A stretch of 61,569 bases of DNA from contig JABFRV010000018.1 of assembly GCA_013140975.1 (NCBI GenBank), forward strand, positions 1-61,569. Reading direction: 5' to 3'. A program made the position numbers and the translations under genes. The stretch comes from Saprospiraceae bacterium. Its GTDB lineage: Bacteria; Bacteroidota; Bacteroidia; Chitinophagales; Saprospiraceae. Positions 42,847-53,128 of the stretch are shown piece after piece. Every line of letters begins with the position of its first letter. Positions within the stretch are counted from its first letter, which is position 1. The notes under the pieces are model-generated. The model ran no database searches, was not told where the DNA came from, and was given only the letters and a program-made list of their open reading frames with translations.

Positions 42847-45786
42847 TTAATTTTTCTTATCAATATTTATAATCTCAATACGTCTTTCTGAAGCTGCATC
42901 GACAGTATAAATTGATCTGGGATCTTTAGGATCGAATGGCACACCACTAGGAGCAGTATCTTCTCCTAATGGACTTTCTTCTATTACTAACTTTTTAGAC
43001 TTGATATATTTTGACAAAATCCCTCCTTTGTATTTTGCAAATTCATTCTGGATACTTTTAATTCTTCTTTTACTAAGATTTAAATTGTAATCATTTTGAG
43101 CCAAAGGACTTGTATATCCTCTTACATCTATCTTATATTCTTTGCCTTCAGCAAGTTCAATTGCCAAACTATCTAAAAACACATTAAATTTTTCTTTTCC
43201 GGCTCTCACATTATTTTCAAAAAATCCGTCCATATCTGTTCCGGTTATTACACATCCAGAGCTAAAGTTTGTTGTTTCTTTGTAAGTTGTTATCTCTTTA
43301 CCTGTACAGTAATAAAAGTGATTACCACAAGTCTTCATGAAATGCAAATCACATCCACTAGGTCCGCTGAATCTGAAAGCTGAAAGGTCAATTGCTTCAT
43401 TATTTAATTGAACATATGTAGTCTGATGGTCTTTTGAGTAACCGATGTTACCAACAATTCCTTTTGGCAATACAACTTCTGATATATTGCTAAGACTAAC
43501 TTCTTCAAAGCTTGAGAATCCTAAGCCTTTGAAAGCTTTATTCAAGAAATCCCGATCACGCTTACTATCTTTCGCTGCTTTTTTAAATTTAGCAAGTACT
43601 TCTGCAGTACTTAAATTATGCAAATTTCCAAATTCAGGATTTGTTCCTAAACGAGTAAGTACTTTTGGACTTCCACTTCTTATATTATAAATCGGACTAT
43701 CAGATGCCCCACAATTACAATCTGAATAAGATGTATAAGTTGATGTAGAGCTAGTAGAAGATCCAAGTTTTAAACTTCTTCTTATATACTCTGCTTTTCT
43801 TGCATAGTAAGATTTATAGGTCTGAGAATATGTTTGGCTTGTTGTTTTAGGACCAGTAGTCTGTCTTGGAATATCATTATCAAAATATAGACAAACTGGC
43901 AATAAACTAACCAAGTATGTTTCAAAGTAAATTTTACGAACTATTGTTGTACAAGGTGCATTACAGTCTACTGAAAACTCCTGCGTTGCCTCACCATAAC
44001 CAGGAGAGTTAGCTACAATTCTGTATTTATGACATGGAATAAGGTTCGCATTGACTCCACTTGTAATATTAACTGCAGCTTTAGAAGGTTCATTCAGATC
44101 AAATAAAGAAATACTAGCGCCTTTTAGTTCAGCCCCTGATTCACTGTCATAAGTCAATACATTCAACTGATTGTATTCTTTTCGAAGTTCAATCTTTTTA
44201 AGAATCACTGTAAATTCTCCTGGCCTACCACTTAATACCATAACTGAATCTTTGCCATAGCAATCCTTTTCAGTAACGATCTTATATTCTTTATCACAAT
44301 CCAAAGGAGTAGAAATGTCACTTCCTTTATCGAAGGAAATTACAATTGGCGTCGCAGAATTATTTCCAACTTCAGTAATCGTAAGCTTGACGCCTTTAAG
44401 TTCTTCTTTAGTTCCTACATCATAAACCAATACCTTTAGTTTTGCCTCACATTTTGGCAGATCTACCTGATAAATATCAAGACAACAAACTTCATCTAAA
44501 TTTTCACTTATTTTGGATACTTTTCTATTGGAAGAAAAATACCCTTTTCGGCCATTATTCAATGTGTAATAAATATCGTCGTAGCTTGAATTCCTTGGAC
44601 TACCTAAATTTACTGGTGTTGCCCAAGCTGTTCCATTTTTCTTAGAAGAAAACAGATCAAATCCGCCAAAACCCAAGTATCCTCTTGAACTAAAGTATAG
44701 AGTAGATGATTCTCCGTCATAAAATGGAGTAATGTCATCTTCTCTAGTATTTAAAGAACCAAGATTCATTGGTTCTGAATATGATCCACTTTCATCTACC
44801 ATTGAGTACCAGATATCAAGCATTCCTTTACCTCCTTCCCGATTTGAAACAAAGTATAATGTTTCTTTATTGGTTTTTGGGTCAACAGAAATACATGGAT
44901 GAGTATTTGTTGCGTTGGGGACATTAATAAAGTCTGGTAGTGCTGCAACTTCAGACCAATTACCCTGTGCGTCAATTTTTGCCTTATAAAGTTGACAAAC
45001 TATATCGTGGTCGTTAGTATCCTTACAAACTGTAAATACTGTCCTACTATTATCCGGAGAGAAACTTGCATTAGAAACATGCATTCCTTTAAAATCCAAG
45101 TTTGGACTTTCTACAGGAATTGCTAATGCTTCTCCTTTTGAAGTCAATAACTTACTAAGAGTTCTTTTAGGTTTATATTTATTAATAAGATTGTCGAATC
45201 TATCAGAACTAAATCGTAACAGATCATCTTTCGAACTCGGTGCAAAGTCAGACCATTCCTGTGAATTAATATTATCTCCAAGTCTTCTTATCTTTAAATT
45301 CGTATCGACCTTGCTTAATTGAGTCAGTGCCCATTCACAAGCTTTTATTTCTTTATCAGCATATGAAGAAGCGTATTCATCTTCATTACCATGTTCTGTG
45401 CGATATGCGAGATATGACATCTTTGCACCCTGATAATCTCCCATCATCTGCTTTACCCTACCCATGTGTAAGGATGCAAGCGGATAGGAATTATTATTCT
45501 CATGCTTCAAAACAAGATCATAATACTTAATAGCATCTGCAAAAGCTGCTGTGGACCCAAACAGTCTTGAAGCTTCGGCAGCACTGTATAAGTAACTAAT
45601 ATTATTTTCTTCAAACTCCAAAAGCTCTTTATACTTAATGTAAGCATCATAATAATTCTTGGAATTCATTGACTTTTCTGCAACTTCCTGAATTGATTTT
45701 TTACTTGGCTTTACAGTTTGTCCATATGTCTGACCTACTATAAAAATAGCCAGTACTACCATTTTAAAATTTATATTCTTGCGCAT
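42847..45786 (-). CDS. PorE-like TPR/PD40/OmpA protein, copy 1
   Basis: 979 residues. Signal peptide to about 22 (GQTYGQ). TPR-like repeats 25-150 (SMNSKNYYDAYIKYKELLEF). PD40/WD40-like propeller about 165-425 (FAPSSKDDLLRFSSDRFD; YFVSNREGGKGMLDIWYS; LYFSSRGYLGFGGFDLFSS). Two carboxypeptidase-like domains about 445-620. The OmpA domain opens at PVCLYFDNDIP and closes at KRRIKSIQNEF ... AASERRIEIINI. This order equals PorE of the type IX system. An insert of about 175 residues lies inside the OmpA domain (43235-43760), holding CNCGASD, GCDLHFMKTCGNHFYYCTG and SSGC. It lies between PorP1 and the giant protein. Confidence 0.86.
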   Translation of the reverse strand: MRKNINFKMVVLAIFIVGQTYGQTVKPSKKSIQEVAEKSMNSKNYYDAYIKYKELLEFEENNISYLYSAAEASRLFGSTAAFADAIKYYDLVLKHENNNSYPLASLHMGRVKQMMGDYQGAKMSYLAYRTEHGNEDEYASSYADKEIKACEWALTQLSKVDTNLKIRRLGDNINSQEWSDFAPSSKDDLLRFSSDRFDNLINKYKPKRTLSKLLTSKGEALAIPVESPNLDFKGMHVSNASFSPDNSRTVFTVCKDTNDHDIVCQLYKAKIDAQGNWSEVAALPDFINVPNATNTHPCISVDPKTNKETLYFVSNREGGKGMLDIWYSMVDESGSYSEPMNLGSLNTREDDITPFYDGESSTLYFSSRGYLGFGGFDLFSSKKNGTAWATPVNLGSPRNSSYDDIYYTLNNGRKGYFSSNRKVSKISENLDEVCCLDIYQVDLPKCEAKLKVLVYDVGTKEELKGVKLTITEVGNNSATPIVISFDKGSDISTPLDCDKEYKIVTEKDCYGKDSVMVLSGRPGEFTVILKKIELRKEYNQLNVLTYDSESGAELKGASISLFDLNEPSKAAVNITSGVNANLIPCHKYRIVANSPGYGEATQEFSVDCNAPCTTIVRKIYFETYLVSLLPVCLYFDNDIPRQTTGPKTTSQTYSQTYKSYYARKAEYIRRSLKLGSSTSSTSTYTSYSDCNCGASDSPIYNIRSGSPKVLTRLGTNPEFGNLHNLSTAEVLAKFKKAAKDSKRDRDFLNKAFKGLGFSSFEEVSLSNISEVVLPKGIVGNIGYSKDHQTTYVQLNNEAIDLSAFRFSGPSGCDLHFMKTCGNHFYYCTGKEITTYKETTNFSSGCVITGTDMDGFFENNVRAGKEKFNVFLDSLAIELAEGKEYKIDVRGYTSPLAQNDYNLNLSKRRIKSIQNEFAKYKGGILSKYIKSKKLVIEESPLGEDTAPSGVPFDPKDPRSIYTVDAASERRIEIINIDKKN

Positions 45787-45805
45787 TTTTCTTATTGTTC
45801 TAGTA

Positions 45806-46825
45806 TTAATAAATATGGCATTTTCTAACTTCAGCTACACGAGATTTAACAAATATGTGCATGAGAGAAAATTCTGGTCCACCTCTTCGATTTGTAGCCT
45901 TTCTGAAATCTGAATTATTAATATCATAGGAAGCACCCAGATACCAATTATTATATTCAAAAGCAATCTTAGGTATCAAAGCATCTCCTAATCTTGAAGC
46001 AACTCCAAGCAATACATTTAACTCATTGCCTCTTTTAGTATTCAAATACGTTTTCAAATAACCTCCTATTACAGTTTCCTTATAAGGTGCTTGAAAATTA
46101 TACAATCCATGTAATAAGATATCGAAACGATTGCTAATTTTAAATGATGGTAGAGCATAAAGACTGGTTCTTAAAGGAAGCTTGCATTTATGATTACTAT
46201 TAGCAAAAACCTGATCCGGTTCATTCAAATGGAAAGCTCCAAAACCTAAATCCATTTTGGTTCTTCTAGATTTTTGCCATCTATAGTTTAAGCCCGTTGA
46301 AACATCGAGGAAGAAATTTGATGTATTAGAAAAATTTTCACCACTAGGCCTGTTTGGATCAAAACTACTTCCATTATACTGTTCATCCCAAGTTAAAGCA
46401 TCCAAACTAAATCTGCGACTTGAACCACCAATCAACCCTCCTAGACTAATTATATTACTTTTATTTAAATAATAAGCATATGATCCGCTAAGTCCTAAAT
46501 TCGTTAATCCTAATTTGGAATCTCCAGCCTGATCATAATTAATCAGAACTCCGGCACTAAAAACCCCTTTAGTCGTCCATTTTTTAGGATAAAACCTCTT
46601 ATCAAAAGATCCGGTAAAAGTTAGATATTTTACCAAATCATCAACAAACCACTGGTTCCTGTAATTCATAGTTATTCTATGATCACCAGCAGTATCATTA
46701 AACTGACCCGTTAATGCGGGATTTAGATTTAAAGGTGAAGTATAAAATTGAGATTGATGAATGTCCTGACTTATTATTGGTAACAATGCCATAGCCAGAA
46801 TGACCGAAAGTAAAATTTTTCTCAC
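45806..46825 (-). CDS. PorP/SprF-family type IX secretion outer-membrane protein, copy 1
   Basis: 339 residues. Signal peptide (MRKILLSVILAMALLPIISQ), then the family opening DIHQSQFYTSPLNLNPALTG and NYRNQW. A beta-barrel follows, with closing LGASYDINNSDFRKATNRRG and SLMHIFVKSRVAEVRKCHIY. SprF/PorP members work with type B (CHU_C) cargo and help its secretion or surface attachment. First gene of cassette 1; the OmpA gene starts 19 bp later. Confidence 0.9.
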   Translation of the reverse strand: MRKILLSVILAMALLPIISQDIHQSQFYTSPLNLNPALTGQFNDTAGDHRITMNYRNQWFVDDLVKYLTFTGSFDKRFYPKKWTTKGVFSAGVLINYDQAGDSKLGLTNLGLSGSYAYYLNKSNIISLGGLIGGSSRRFSLDALTWDEQYNGSSFDPNRPSGENFSNTSNFFLDVSTGLNYRWQKSRRTKMDLGFGAFHLNEPDQVFANSNHKCKLPLRTSLYALPSFKISNRFDILLHGLYNFQAPYKETVIGGYLKTYLNTKRGNELNVLLGVASRLGDALIPKIAFEYNNWYLGASYDINNSDFRKATNRRGGPEFSLMHIFVKSRVAEVRKCHIY

Positions 46826-46945
46826 GATTGGTAGGTTTAATCTTAAATTAATAGATTGAATATCAACCTATTAGAAAAAACCTTCAGCCTTAATATGCTG
46901 GTTAGGCTTTAAGAGATGTAGTGAGGCTTTAAGTCTTTTCCAACA

Positions 46946-46953
46946 CAAATATA
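46946..46953 (-). promoter_or_regulatory. -7 box (TATATTTG) ahead of cassette 1
   Basis: Minus-strand TATATTTG fits TAnnTTTG in the 178-bp gap between the cassettes. It would give a leader of about 115 bases before ATG 46825 and independent expression of cassette 1. Confidence 0.4.
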
Positions 46954-47003
46954 CACCTACCCATAATACAGTGATTAACAAGTGTTAATAAATTTAAAAA
47001 TTT

Positions 47004-50000
47004 TTATCTGACGATTGTCAGGTTGCCTTTTTCGGAATATGTCTGACCATCGACACAGACTACGTTAAAGTAATAACCATATACATCGGGTCTAAGATCA
47101 AAGCCTTTATACGTTCCATCCCAACGAAAATCCGGATCTTTAGTCTCATAAATCTTTTCACCCCAACGGTCATAAATATACAGTTCCAGTCGTTCAATAA
47201 AATTACTTCTGATTCTTAAAACAGAATTATTAGCGTCGCCATTGGGACTAAATATATTTGGCAAGTAGACGTCTTCTTCATTGCATGTAGGCCGTATGAC
47301 AATAACCCTTACTGTTGCTTCCCCTATGCAACCTGCGTTATCAGTTGCTTCAACTTTATACAAAGTTGAGGTTTCAGGAGATGCTATTGGATCTTTGCAA
47401 TCGTCACAAGACAACTTGTTTGGATTTATCCATCTGTAAGGCTCATAGCCGGGAGTAACATGCAAAGTTGTAGATTTACCAAAATAAATTGTGTCTTCGT
47501 CAGCATACGCTTCTAAAGGCGGATTGAATCTGCTGATATTGACTTGGAAACTGTCATTATACGTACAGCCATATTCATTTCTAAATTGCAAATAATATAC
47601 TGTTGTGTCTGTTGGCTTCGTAATAATTCTGTTACCATTTTTATTGCCGGTTATGAATCTTGTAGGTGACCAAATAAATTCATACTTATACTTATCTGAT
47701 TGATCAAATTCAATAAAACCGGTTTGCTCCGGACATATAGAAGAATCTCCAATCAAAGAATACCTGGGTCTGATAGGAACGATTTTAAATGAATCCTGAT
47801 AAGTACATCCAAAAATATCTGTAGCAAATGCATGAATATATTGAGAATCTCTAAAGAATCTTTTTAACTCATACCCATCTCCTAAATATAAACCCACACC
47901 ATCAAGCCATTCGATTTTAGCCAGCAAGTCAGTTTTTGCTCGCAACACAATAGAATCTAAGTCACATAGAATGGTGTCGTTATTTACTTGTAGGTTTAAC
48001 GGCGGCGGAATAAATACAGTTACAGATCTTTCAATAAAGCAATCTTTAATATTAGGATCAATAACCCTGACTTTATAAACTGTGGTTGTGCTAGTCTTAC
48101 TAAAAGGATTAGGATCATTAGGATCAGTAACTTTATCAGCTGGAGTCCACTCATATTTGTATTTAAGATCCGGATTCGGATTAAGTGGAACAGGTTCTCC
48201 GTTACAACTGAGAATTGTATCATTTAATTGAACGGGTATAAATCCAACATCAACTGTCTTTGTAATTTCATTATTACATTCTGCTTCAACTCTCAAAGTG
48301 ACTTTATACCTTCCGGTTTGTTTATAATCATGTATAGGACTCTTTTCACTACTTGTTTCTCCATCTCCAAAATCCCAAAAATACTTTCCTGCTGCTCCTT
48401 GATTAATGAAACTAACGAAAGTGTTGTCACAGTTTTTGTCTAAAGTAAAATCTATAAAAGGCTTACAGATCATTTCAACATTCACTGAAGTTTCTGCTTC
48501 ACAATCAAATTGATTTTTAGCTCTTATAGTAAATTTTAAAGGAGCACAGCTATCACCTTTGGCGAGTATTTCGGAAGTTCCTTGTCCTGAAATAATATTT
48601 AATTCCGGACTCCATATAAATTGTAATTTATGAGCCGTGTCTAAATTATTAACAGCAAGCGAAAAAGTGTCTTTTTCACAAAACTTATAAGAATTACCTG
48701 TAAAATTTACCTGAACCTTTTCATTCGTGATAGTAATACTGTCCATGCCGGGGCAATTAGAGGACGATAGTGCTCTAACAAAAAATTGTGCAGATTTATT
48801 AATCGTGGTATTAAAAGCGAATTTTCCCGATAGAATTACATTGGAAAAGCTTCTCTGATTTGACCACTCTATTGAATTTTCAACTCCTCCAATAGCTTTG
48901 AGAAATACCGAATCACTACAAGTAATTTTGTCTCCTGCAATATCAATATCCAAAAGATCTGACACTTTTATCAAGACAGAATCTTCAATAAAACATTGCC
49001 CATCAGAAATTTTTACCTTATACCAAAAATTTGCTTTTGGAAACACAACTGGATCGGGACAATTTACACAGCTAATATCTTTTGCCGGTGACCATTCATA
49101 CGTAAATCGATTATCTGGATTTGCGATGATCTTCGTTGAGTCCCCTATACAAATAGGAATCCCATTCACTGGAAAGCCGGGTTTTAATTTATTAAATTGA
49201 ATATTTTTTTCTAAAGTATCAATGCATCCACCAGAAGAAGTTATCACCAACTTTACTTTCGCAAAACCTGTATCAGGAATAATAAAATCAGGATTCCTAC
49301 GAATGGAATTATACTTTTTACCATTTAAAGATACCTCCCAATTCCAGTTTCGTATCTGAAGCAATGAATCAAATGACTTGTCATTAAAATTCACTTTAAT
49401 AGTGTCTTCACAAGCTCCTATTGAATAATCAAAGTTCGCACCAAATAAAGTTGAATCATACACATAAATATTTTGAAAACTGGTGTCAATACAATCTTTT
49501 GCTCGCTTGGAAACTAATGCAACTCGATATACTCCTGCTTTTGGAAAAAGAAATTTCGGATTTGTATCTTTAGAAGTAAGACTATTTCTTGGATAATCAA
49601 AAAACCAGGTAAACTCTTTGGAGTTTATAGACTTATTTTCAAAGGAAACCAATCTGTCTTCATTACAAATTACGTCCTTATCCGCAGCAAAACTTGAAAC
49701 CGGATTTGTTGTGCAAATTCTTACATTATACTCAAAGTCTCTACGTACCTGACTTAATAATTTCCCTCCGCGATATTCACTAATACAAACTCCAATTAGA
49801 TACTGTCCAACGATATTCGGTTCCGGTTGCCCAGTAATCAAACCCGTCCGTCTATCTATAGTTAATGCGGGACTTCCATTCATTAAATTAAACAATGAAA
49901 ATGGCGGTTTGTATACTACAGCTTGGTAAGGTGGTCTTTTCGGAGTACTTGGTTTGGAATTAGAAGTATCTGCACCTACATATGGAGCACACAATGTATA

Positions 50001-50618
50001 CACTAATGAATCTGATTCTGAATCCGTAACTGAATGTAAAAAACTTATAGATCTGTCTCCACAAATATATACAGGTGGCCAATCCAAAAAACGAGGACTA
50101 TTGTTGCAAGTTCTTAGTCCTTCTTCTGTAATTATTATATTATACGTTGCGCCTGCGAGTTCCGGCATGATAATGTTAGAAATCGTTTTATTCCTGCAAC
50201 ATCTTTGATATACCAATTGATAACCACCTCGTTTAAAAGGAAGGTTGATTTTTCCAATATAAGTTGTAGTGTGAACACAGACATCACCACCGATAACCTC
50301 ACATTCCGTTTTTAAAATTTCATTTAATGTATCATCTTTGCTAAATGGTATTTGGATCACTCCAAATTTTCCCAATTCTCTTAACACATTTCCTTCAGAG
50401 TCAAATATTCCAATATGTGCCGGATCATCAAATTCTGCTTCGGGACTTCCATTAAAGCAATCCCGTCTTAACACTAATCGTATTTCATAATTGTTATTCC
50501 CAAGACAGCGGTATGTCATTTCACCTCCCACTATATGAGTTGCATTCAACTCAGACCCTATATTTGATACAAAAATTATTGCACTAAGCAACACCAAATT
50601 ATGTGCAAAGGATTTCAT
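47004..50618 (-). CDS. Giant PKD/Ig-like protein with CHU_C sorting domain, copy 2
   Basis: 1204 residues from ATG 50618, chosen because MKSFAHNLVLLSAIIFVSN matches the leader of copy 1 in length and opening MKS. A start at 50654 would overlap the upstream gene by 14 bases. The same THIVGGEMTYRCLGNNNYEI region with RRDC and YQRCCRNKTISNI is followed by PKD repeats (FWDFGDGETSSEKSP; FEWSP-like units). The C-terminal CHU_C domain is LPNIFSPNGDANNSVLRIRS, then YDRWGEKIYET, then FRWDGTYKGFDLRPDVYGYY. Same predicted export and role as copy 1, but clearly diverged from it along the length. Confidence 0.87.
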   Translation of the reverse strand: MKSFAHNLVLLSAIIFVSNIGSELNATHIVGGEMTYRCLGNNNYEIRLVLRRDCFNGSPEAEFDDPAHIGIFDSEGNVLRELGKFGVIQIPFSKDDTLNEILKTECEVIGGDVCVHTTTYIGKINLPFKRGGYQLVYQRCCRNKTISNIIMPELAGATYNIIITEEGLRTCNNSPRFLDWPPVYICGDRSISFLHSVTDSESDSLVYTLCAPYVGADTSNSKPSTPKRPPYQAVVYKPPFSLFNLMNGSPALTIDRRTGLITGQPEPNIVGQYLIGVCISEYRGGKLLSQVRRDFEYNVRICTTNPVSSFAADKDVICNEDRLVSFENKSINSKEFTWFFDYPRNSLTSKDTNPKFLFPKAGVYRVALVSKRAKDCIDTSFQNIYVYDSTLFGANFDYSIGACEDTIKVNFNDKSFDSLLQIRNWNWEVSLNGKKYNSIRRNPDFIIPDTGFAKVKLVITSSGGCIDTLEKNIQFNKLKPGFPVNGIPICIGDSTKIIANPDNRFTYEWSPAKDISCVNCPDPVVFPKANFWYKVKISDGQCFIEDSVLIKVSDLLDIDIAGDKITCSDSVFLKAIGGVENSIEWSNQRSFSNVILSGKFAFNTTINKSAQFFVRALSSSNCPGMDSITITNEKVQVNFTGNSYKFCEKDTFSLAVNNLDTAHKLQFIWSPELNIISGQGTSEILAKGDSCAPLKFTIRAKNQFDCEAETSVNVEMICKPFIDFTLDKNCDNTFVSFINQGAAGKYFWDFGDGETSSEKSPIHDYKQTGRYKVTLRVEAECNNEITKTVDVGFIPVQLNDTILSCNGEPVPLNPNPDLKYKYEWTPADKVTDPNDPNPFSKTSTTTVYKVRVIDPNIKDCFIERSVTVFIPPPLNLQVNNDTILCDLDSIVLRAKTDLLAKIEWLDGVGLYLGDGYELKRFFRDSQYIHAFATDIFGCTYQDSFKIVPIRPRYSLIGDSSICPEQTGFIEFDQSDKYKYEFIWSPTRFITGNKNGNRIITKPTDTTVYYLQFRNEYGCTYNDSFQVNISRFNPPLEAYADEDTIYFGKSTTLHVTPGYEPYRWINPNKLSCDDCKDPIASPETSTLYKVEATDNAGCIGEATVRVIVIRPTCNEEDVYLPNIFSPNGDANNSVLRIRSNFIERLELYIYDRWGEKIYETKDPDFRWDGTYKGFDLRPDVYGYYFNVVCVDGQTYSEKGNLTIVR

Positions 50619-50640
50619 ATTTGCAAGCAAAGACATATAC

Positions 50641-53100
50641 TTATTTACCATCATCTACTCCTTTTAATATTTCTAAAATCTCTACCCTTCTTTCATAGGC
50701 TGCCTTAAGGTTATAAATGGAATTTCGAGTGTCTTCAATATTATCACTCACTCCATAGGTAGACTGCGATTCTCCAAAAGGTATTTCTTTAATTTTTAAA
50801 TTTTCATTCACAATATAATTATGGAAAACTCCACTTCTATAATAATCAAATTCATTGCGAATACTTGCAACTCTTCTTGCTGAAAGATGTTGATTATATT
50901 CTGATTTGGCTCTTGGCGAAGCAAATCCTTTTAAGAATATATCAATTGAATGTCCTTCTTCCATAATAATACTCAGCTTATCTAAGAATATTAATAGCTT
51001 ATCTCCATTTAATTTAACATTCTTGTCAAAAAATGTATCTATCTCAAGAATCGCTTTTGTTCTTTCTGATCCTCTTAAAACATCTGCAAACTGATACATA
51101 TATACTCCTTTCTTAGCTGAGTACTCATTATATATTTTAGAAAATAAAACATCTGTTGTATCTGCCTCAGACTTTGGATTCGGCATATCATTATCAAAGA
51201 ATAAGCGAATCGGAAGTAATCTTCTCAATTCAGCAATTGCGCTTAATTCTAAAAACATTTTCCTCTGTACAGGATTCTCCAATGAAATTTTCGATGCCAA
51301 TAATAACAAAGTATCTGGCTCATACTTCGGTTTAGAAGCAATCAACTTATAATTTCTTCCTTTGTAAATATTGAAATTAAATTGATTCGTATCCACGTTA
51401 GATGTTTGGGAAACTAACAAATTACGATCTATATCCCAAACCTGAATCGTTACGCCTTTAAGAGTAAAATTTGTTGTTTTTTCAAACGTAGAGATATCAA
51501 GTTGCTTTCCCTGAGTTATATACAGATTTCTTTTTATTGGATCAAAAGAGTATAGATCCATAGTACTTATAAGTAAAGAATCTCCGATATAATTATTTTT
51601 TGTAGCAATAATTTTATACTTATGATCCTCAATTAATGTAAAGGTATGCATAGATTTTTCCGGCATTGAAACGACACTTACCAATGTATCCCGATCTGTA
51701 ATATCAATAAGACTTATTGTTGATCCGGACACTTCCAAAGAATCATATGCGTCCAATATTGTAACAATAAGATCGACAGAGCGTGGGGTCGAACTGACTT
51801 TATAAATATCATAACAACATGCCTGTAAATTCTGATCGAGATAATTTGATCCTGGTCGATTACTTGAAAGATAGGATATCGATTCATCAAAATTTGGCGA
51901 ATAACAATATTCGTCATAACTTGAATTTACGGACCTTCCCAAATTCATTACTTTCAAAGAGTCTGATCCTTTCCAACTATACTTAAAAACATCAAGGCCC
52001 CCAAATCCAAAATGAAAATTACTACTAAAAAATAATGATTTTGATTTTGGCGAATAGAAAGGTGAGTGCTCATCGCCCATAGTATTGAGATATTCTAGGT
52101 TCTCAGGAATTGAGCAAGAACCATCATCCTCTATTAAACTTGACCAAATATCATATCCTCCTTTTCCGCCCGGCCTATTGCTGGAATAATATATTTTATA
52201 GAGCTCACCATCTTCAACTATTGTCGCCTGAGTAGAGGAATAACCACTAAGATTAATTTGCTCAGGAAGCATTTTTCCTACTGACCATTTTCCATTGTTA
52301 TACGTTTTCATGTACACTTTACATTGCAATTGAGTTGAATTTTCCAATTGTTGACAAACTGTATATAAAAATTTCGAATGGTCTTTTGAAAAACTTGGAT
52401 TGCCTCCCGAAAAAGCATTGTCAATTAATCCGGAATCTAATGGCATAGGGTCTCCGGACTTTTGATCTACTTTATATAACTTACTAAGATATTGCTCTTT
52501 ACTTTTTTTGGTTTGGGAATTTTTACGAAGTCCGCTATAGTACAATGACGAATTATGAACAAACGCACCAAATTCATTGTCAATCGTATTTATTCCAGTT
52601 TCCACTTTATGCGTTTTCACTAAGGGATTTTTATTATTATTATTCTCCTTGGCCCAACTTGTCTGTTGAATTCTTTGAGAAATTAATTCATGCTCTGGAG
52701 TCCCTTCTGTTGTCATTGGAAGATACGTTTTATATGCGTTTGAAGCTTCCCCATATCTTCCGGTATACATCATAGTCTCAGCAAATATTTTATATAGTTC
52801 CTGGTGTCTTTCACCATAAGGATTATTTAATATCTGGCGAATGTGCATTTCAGATTTTCCAAATGCATTTAGTTTAAATGCAGATTCAGCTGCAAGATGA
52901 TGCAACGTGTCTGTCATTTTCTGATACTTTAAGGCTTGACTTATAAGTTCATAAGCCTGATAATAATTCTCTTTTTGAAAAGATTCTGTAATTGGTTCCC
53001 AATATTTATCAAATGATGGATAGTTCTGAGAAAATCCAACTTGTGCGAACAGCGCAAATACAATAATTCTGAAAATTTGTTTTGGTCTAATGTCTTTCAT
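50641..53100 (-). CDS. PorE-like TPR/PD40/OmpA protein, copy 2
   Basis: 819 residues. Signal peptide to about 24 (ALFAQVGFSQ). TPR-like region (SFQKENYYQAYELISQALKY), PD40 propeller (NPSFSKDHSKFLYTVCQQ; IYYSSNRPGGKGGYDIWSS; LFFSSNFHFGFGGLDVFK), carboxypeptidase-like domains, then OmpA (LPIRLFFDNDMPNPKSE to AAYERRVEILEIL). It lacks the roughly 175-residue insert of copy 1. In its OmpA domain the Asp normally contacting diaminopimelate is Ser (KGFASPRAKSEYNQHLSARR). Cassette 2 neighbours are PorP2 28 bp upstream and the giant protein downstream. Confidence 0.86.
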   Translation of the reverse strand: MKDIRPKQIFRIIVFALFAQVGFSQNYPSFDKYWEPITESFQKENYYQAYELISQALKYQKMTDTLHHLAAESAFKLNAFGKSEMHIRQILNNPYGERHQELYKIFAETMMYTGRYGEASNAYKTYLPMTTEGTPEHELISQRIQQTSWAKENNNNKNPLVKTHKVETGINTIDNEFGAFVHNSSLYYSGLRKNSQTKKSKEQYLSKLYKVDQKSGDPMPLDSGLIDNAFSGGNPSFSKDHSKFLYTVCQQLENSTQLQCKVYMKTYNNGKWSVGKMLPEQINLSGYSSTQATIVEDGELYKIYYSSNRPGGKGGYDIWSSLIEDDGSCSIPENLEYLNTMGDEHSPFYSPKSKSLFFSSNFHFGFGGLDVFKYSWKGSDSLKVMNLGRSVNSSYDEYCYSPNFDESISYLSSNRPGSNYLDQNLQACCYDIYKVSSTPRSVDLIVTILDAYDSLEVSGSTISLIDITDRDTLVSVVSMPEKSMHTFTLIEDHKYKIIATKNNYIGDSLLISTMDLYSFDPIKRNLYITQGKQLDISTFEKTTNFTLKGVTIQVWDIDRNLLVSQTSNVDTNQFNFNIYKGRNYKLIASKPKYEPDTLLLLASKISLENPVQRKMFLELSAIAELRRLLPIRLFFDNDMPNPKSEADTTDVLFSKIYNEYSAKKGVYMYQFADVLRGSERTKAILEIDTFFDKNVKLNGDKLLIFLDKLSIIMEEGHSIDIFLKGFASPRAKSEYNQHLSARRVASIRNEFDYYRSGVFHNYIVNENLKIKEIPFGESQSTYGVSDNIEDTRNSIYNLKAAYERRVEILEILKGVDDGK

Positions 53101-53128
53101 TTTCTGATATTCTGCTTTCCTCTTGTGA

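Noticed and set aside
46826-47003. Possible tRNA or small RNA between the two type IX cassettes
   Set aside because: Only short direct repeats (GGCTTTAAG twice) and a -7-like box are present; no cloverleaf or stable hairpin was found.
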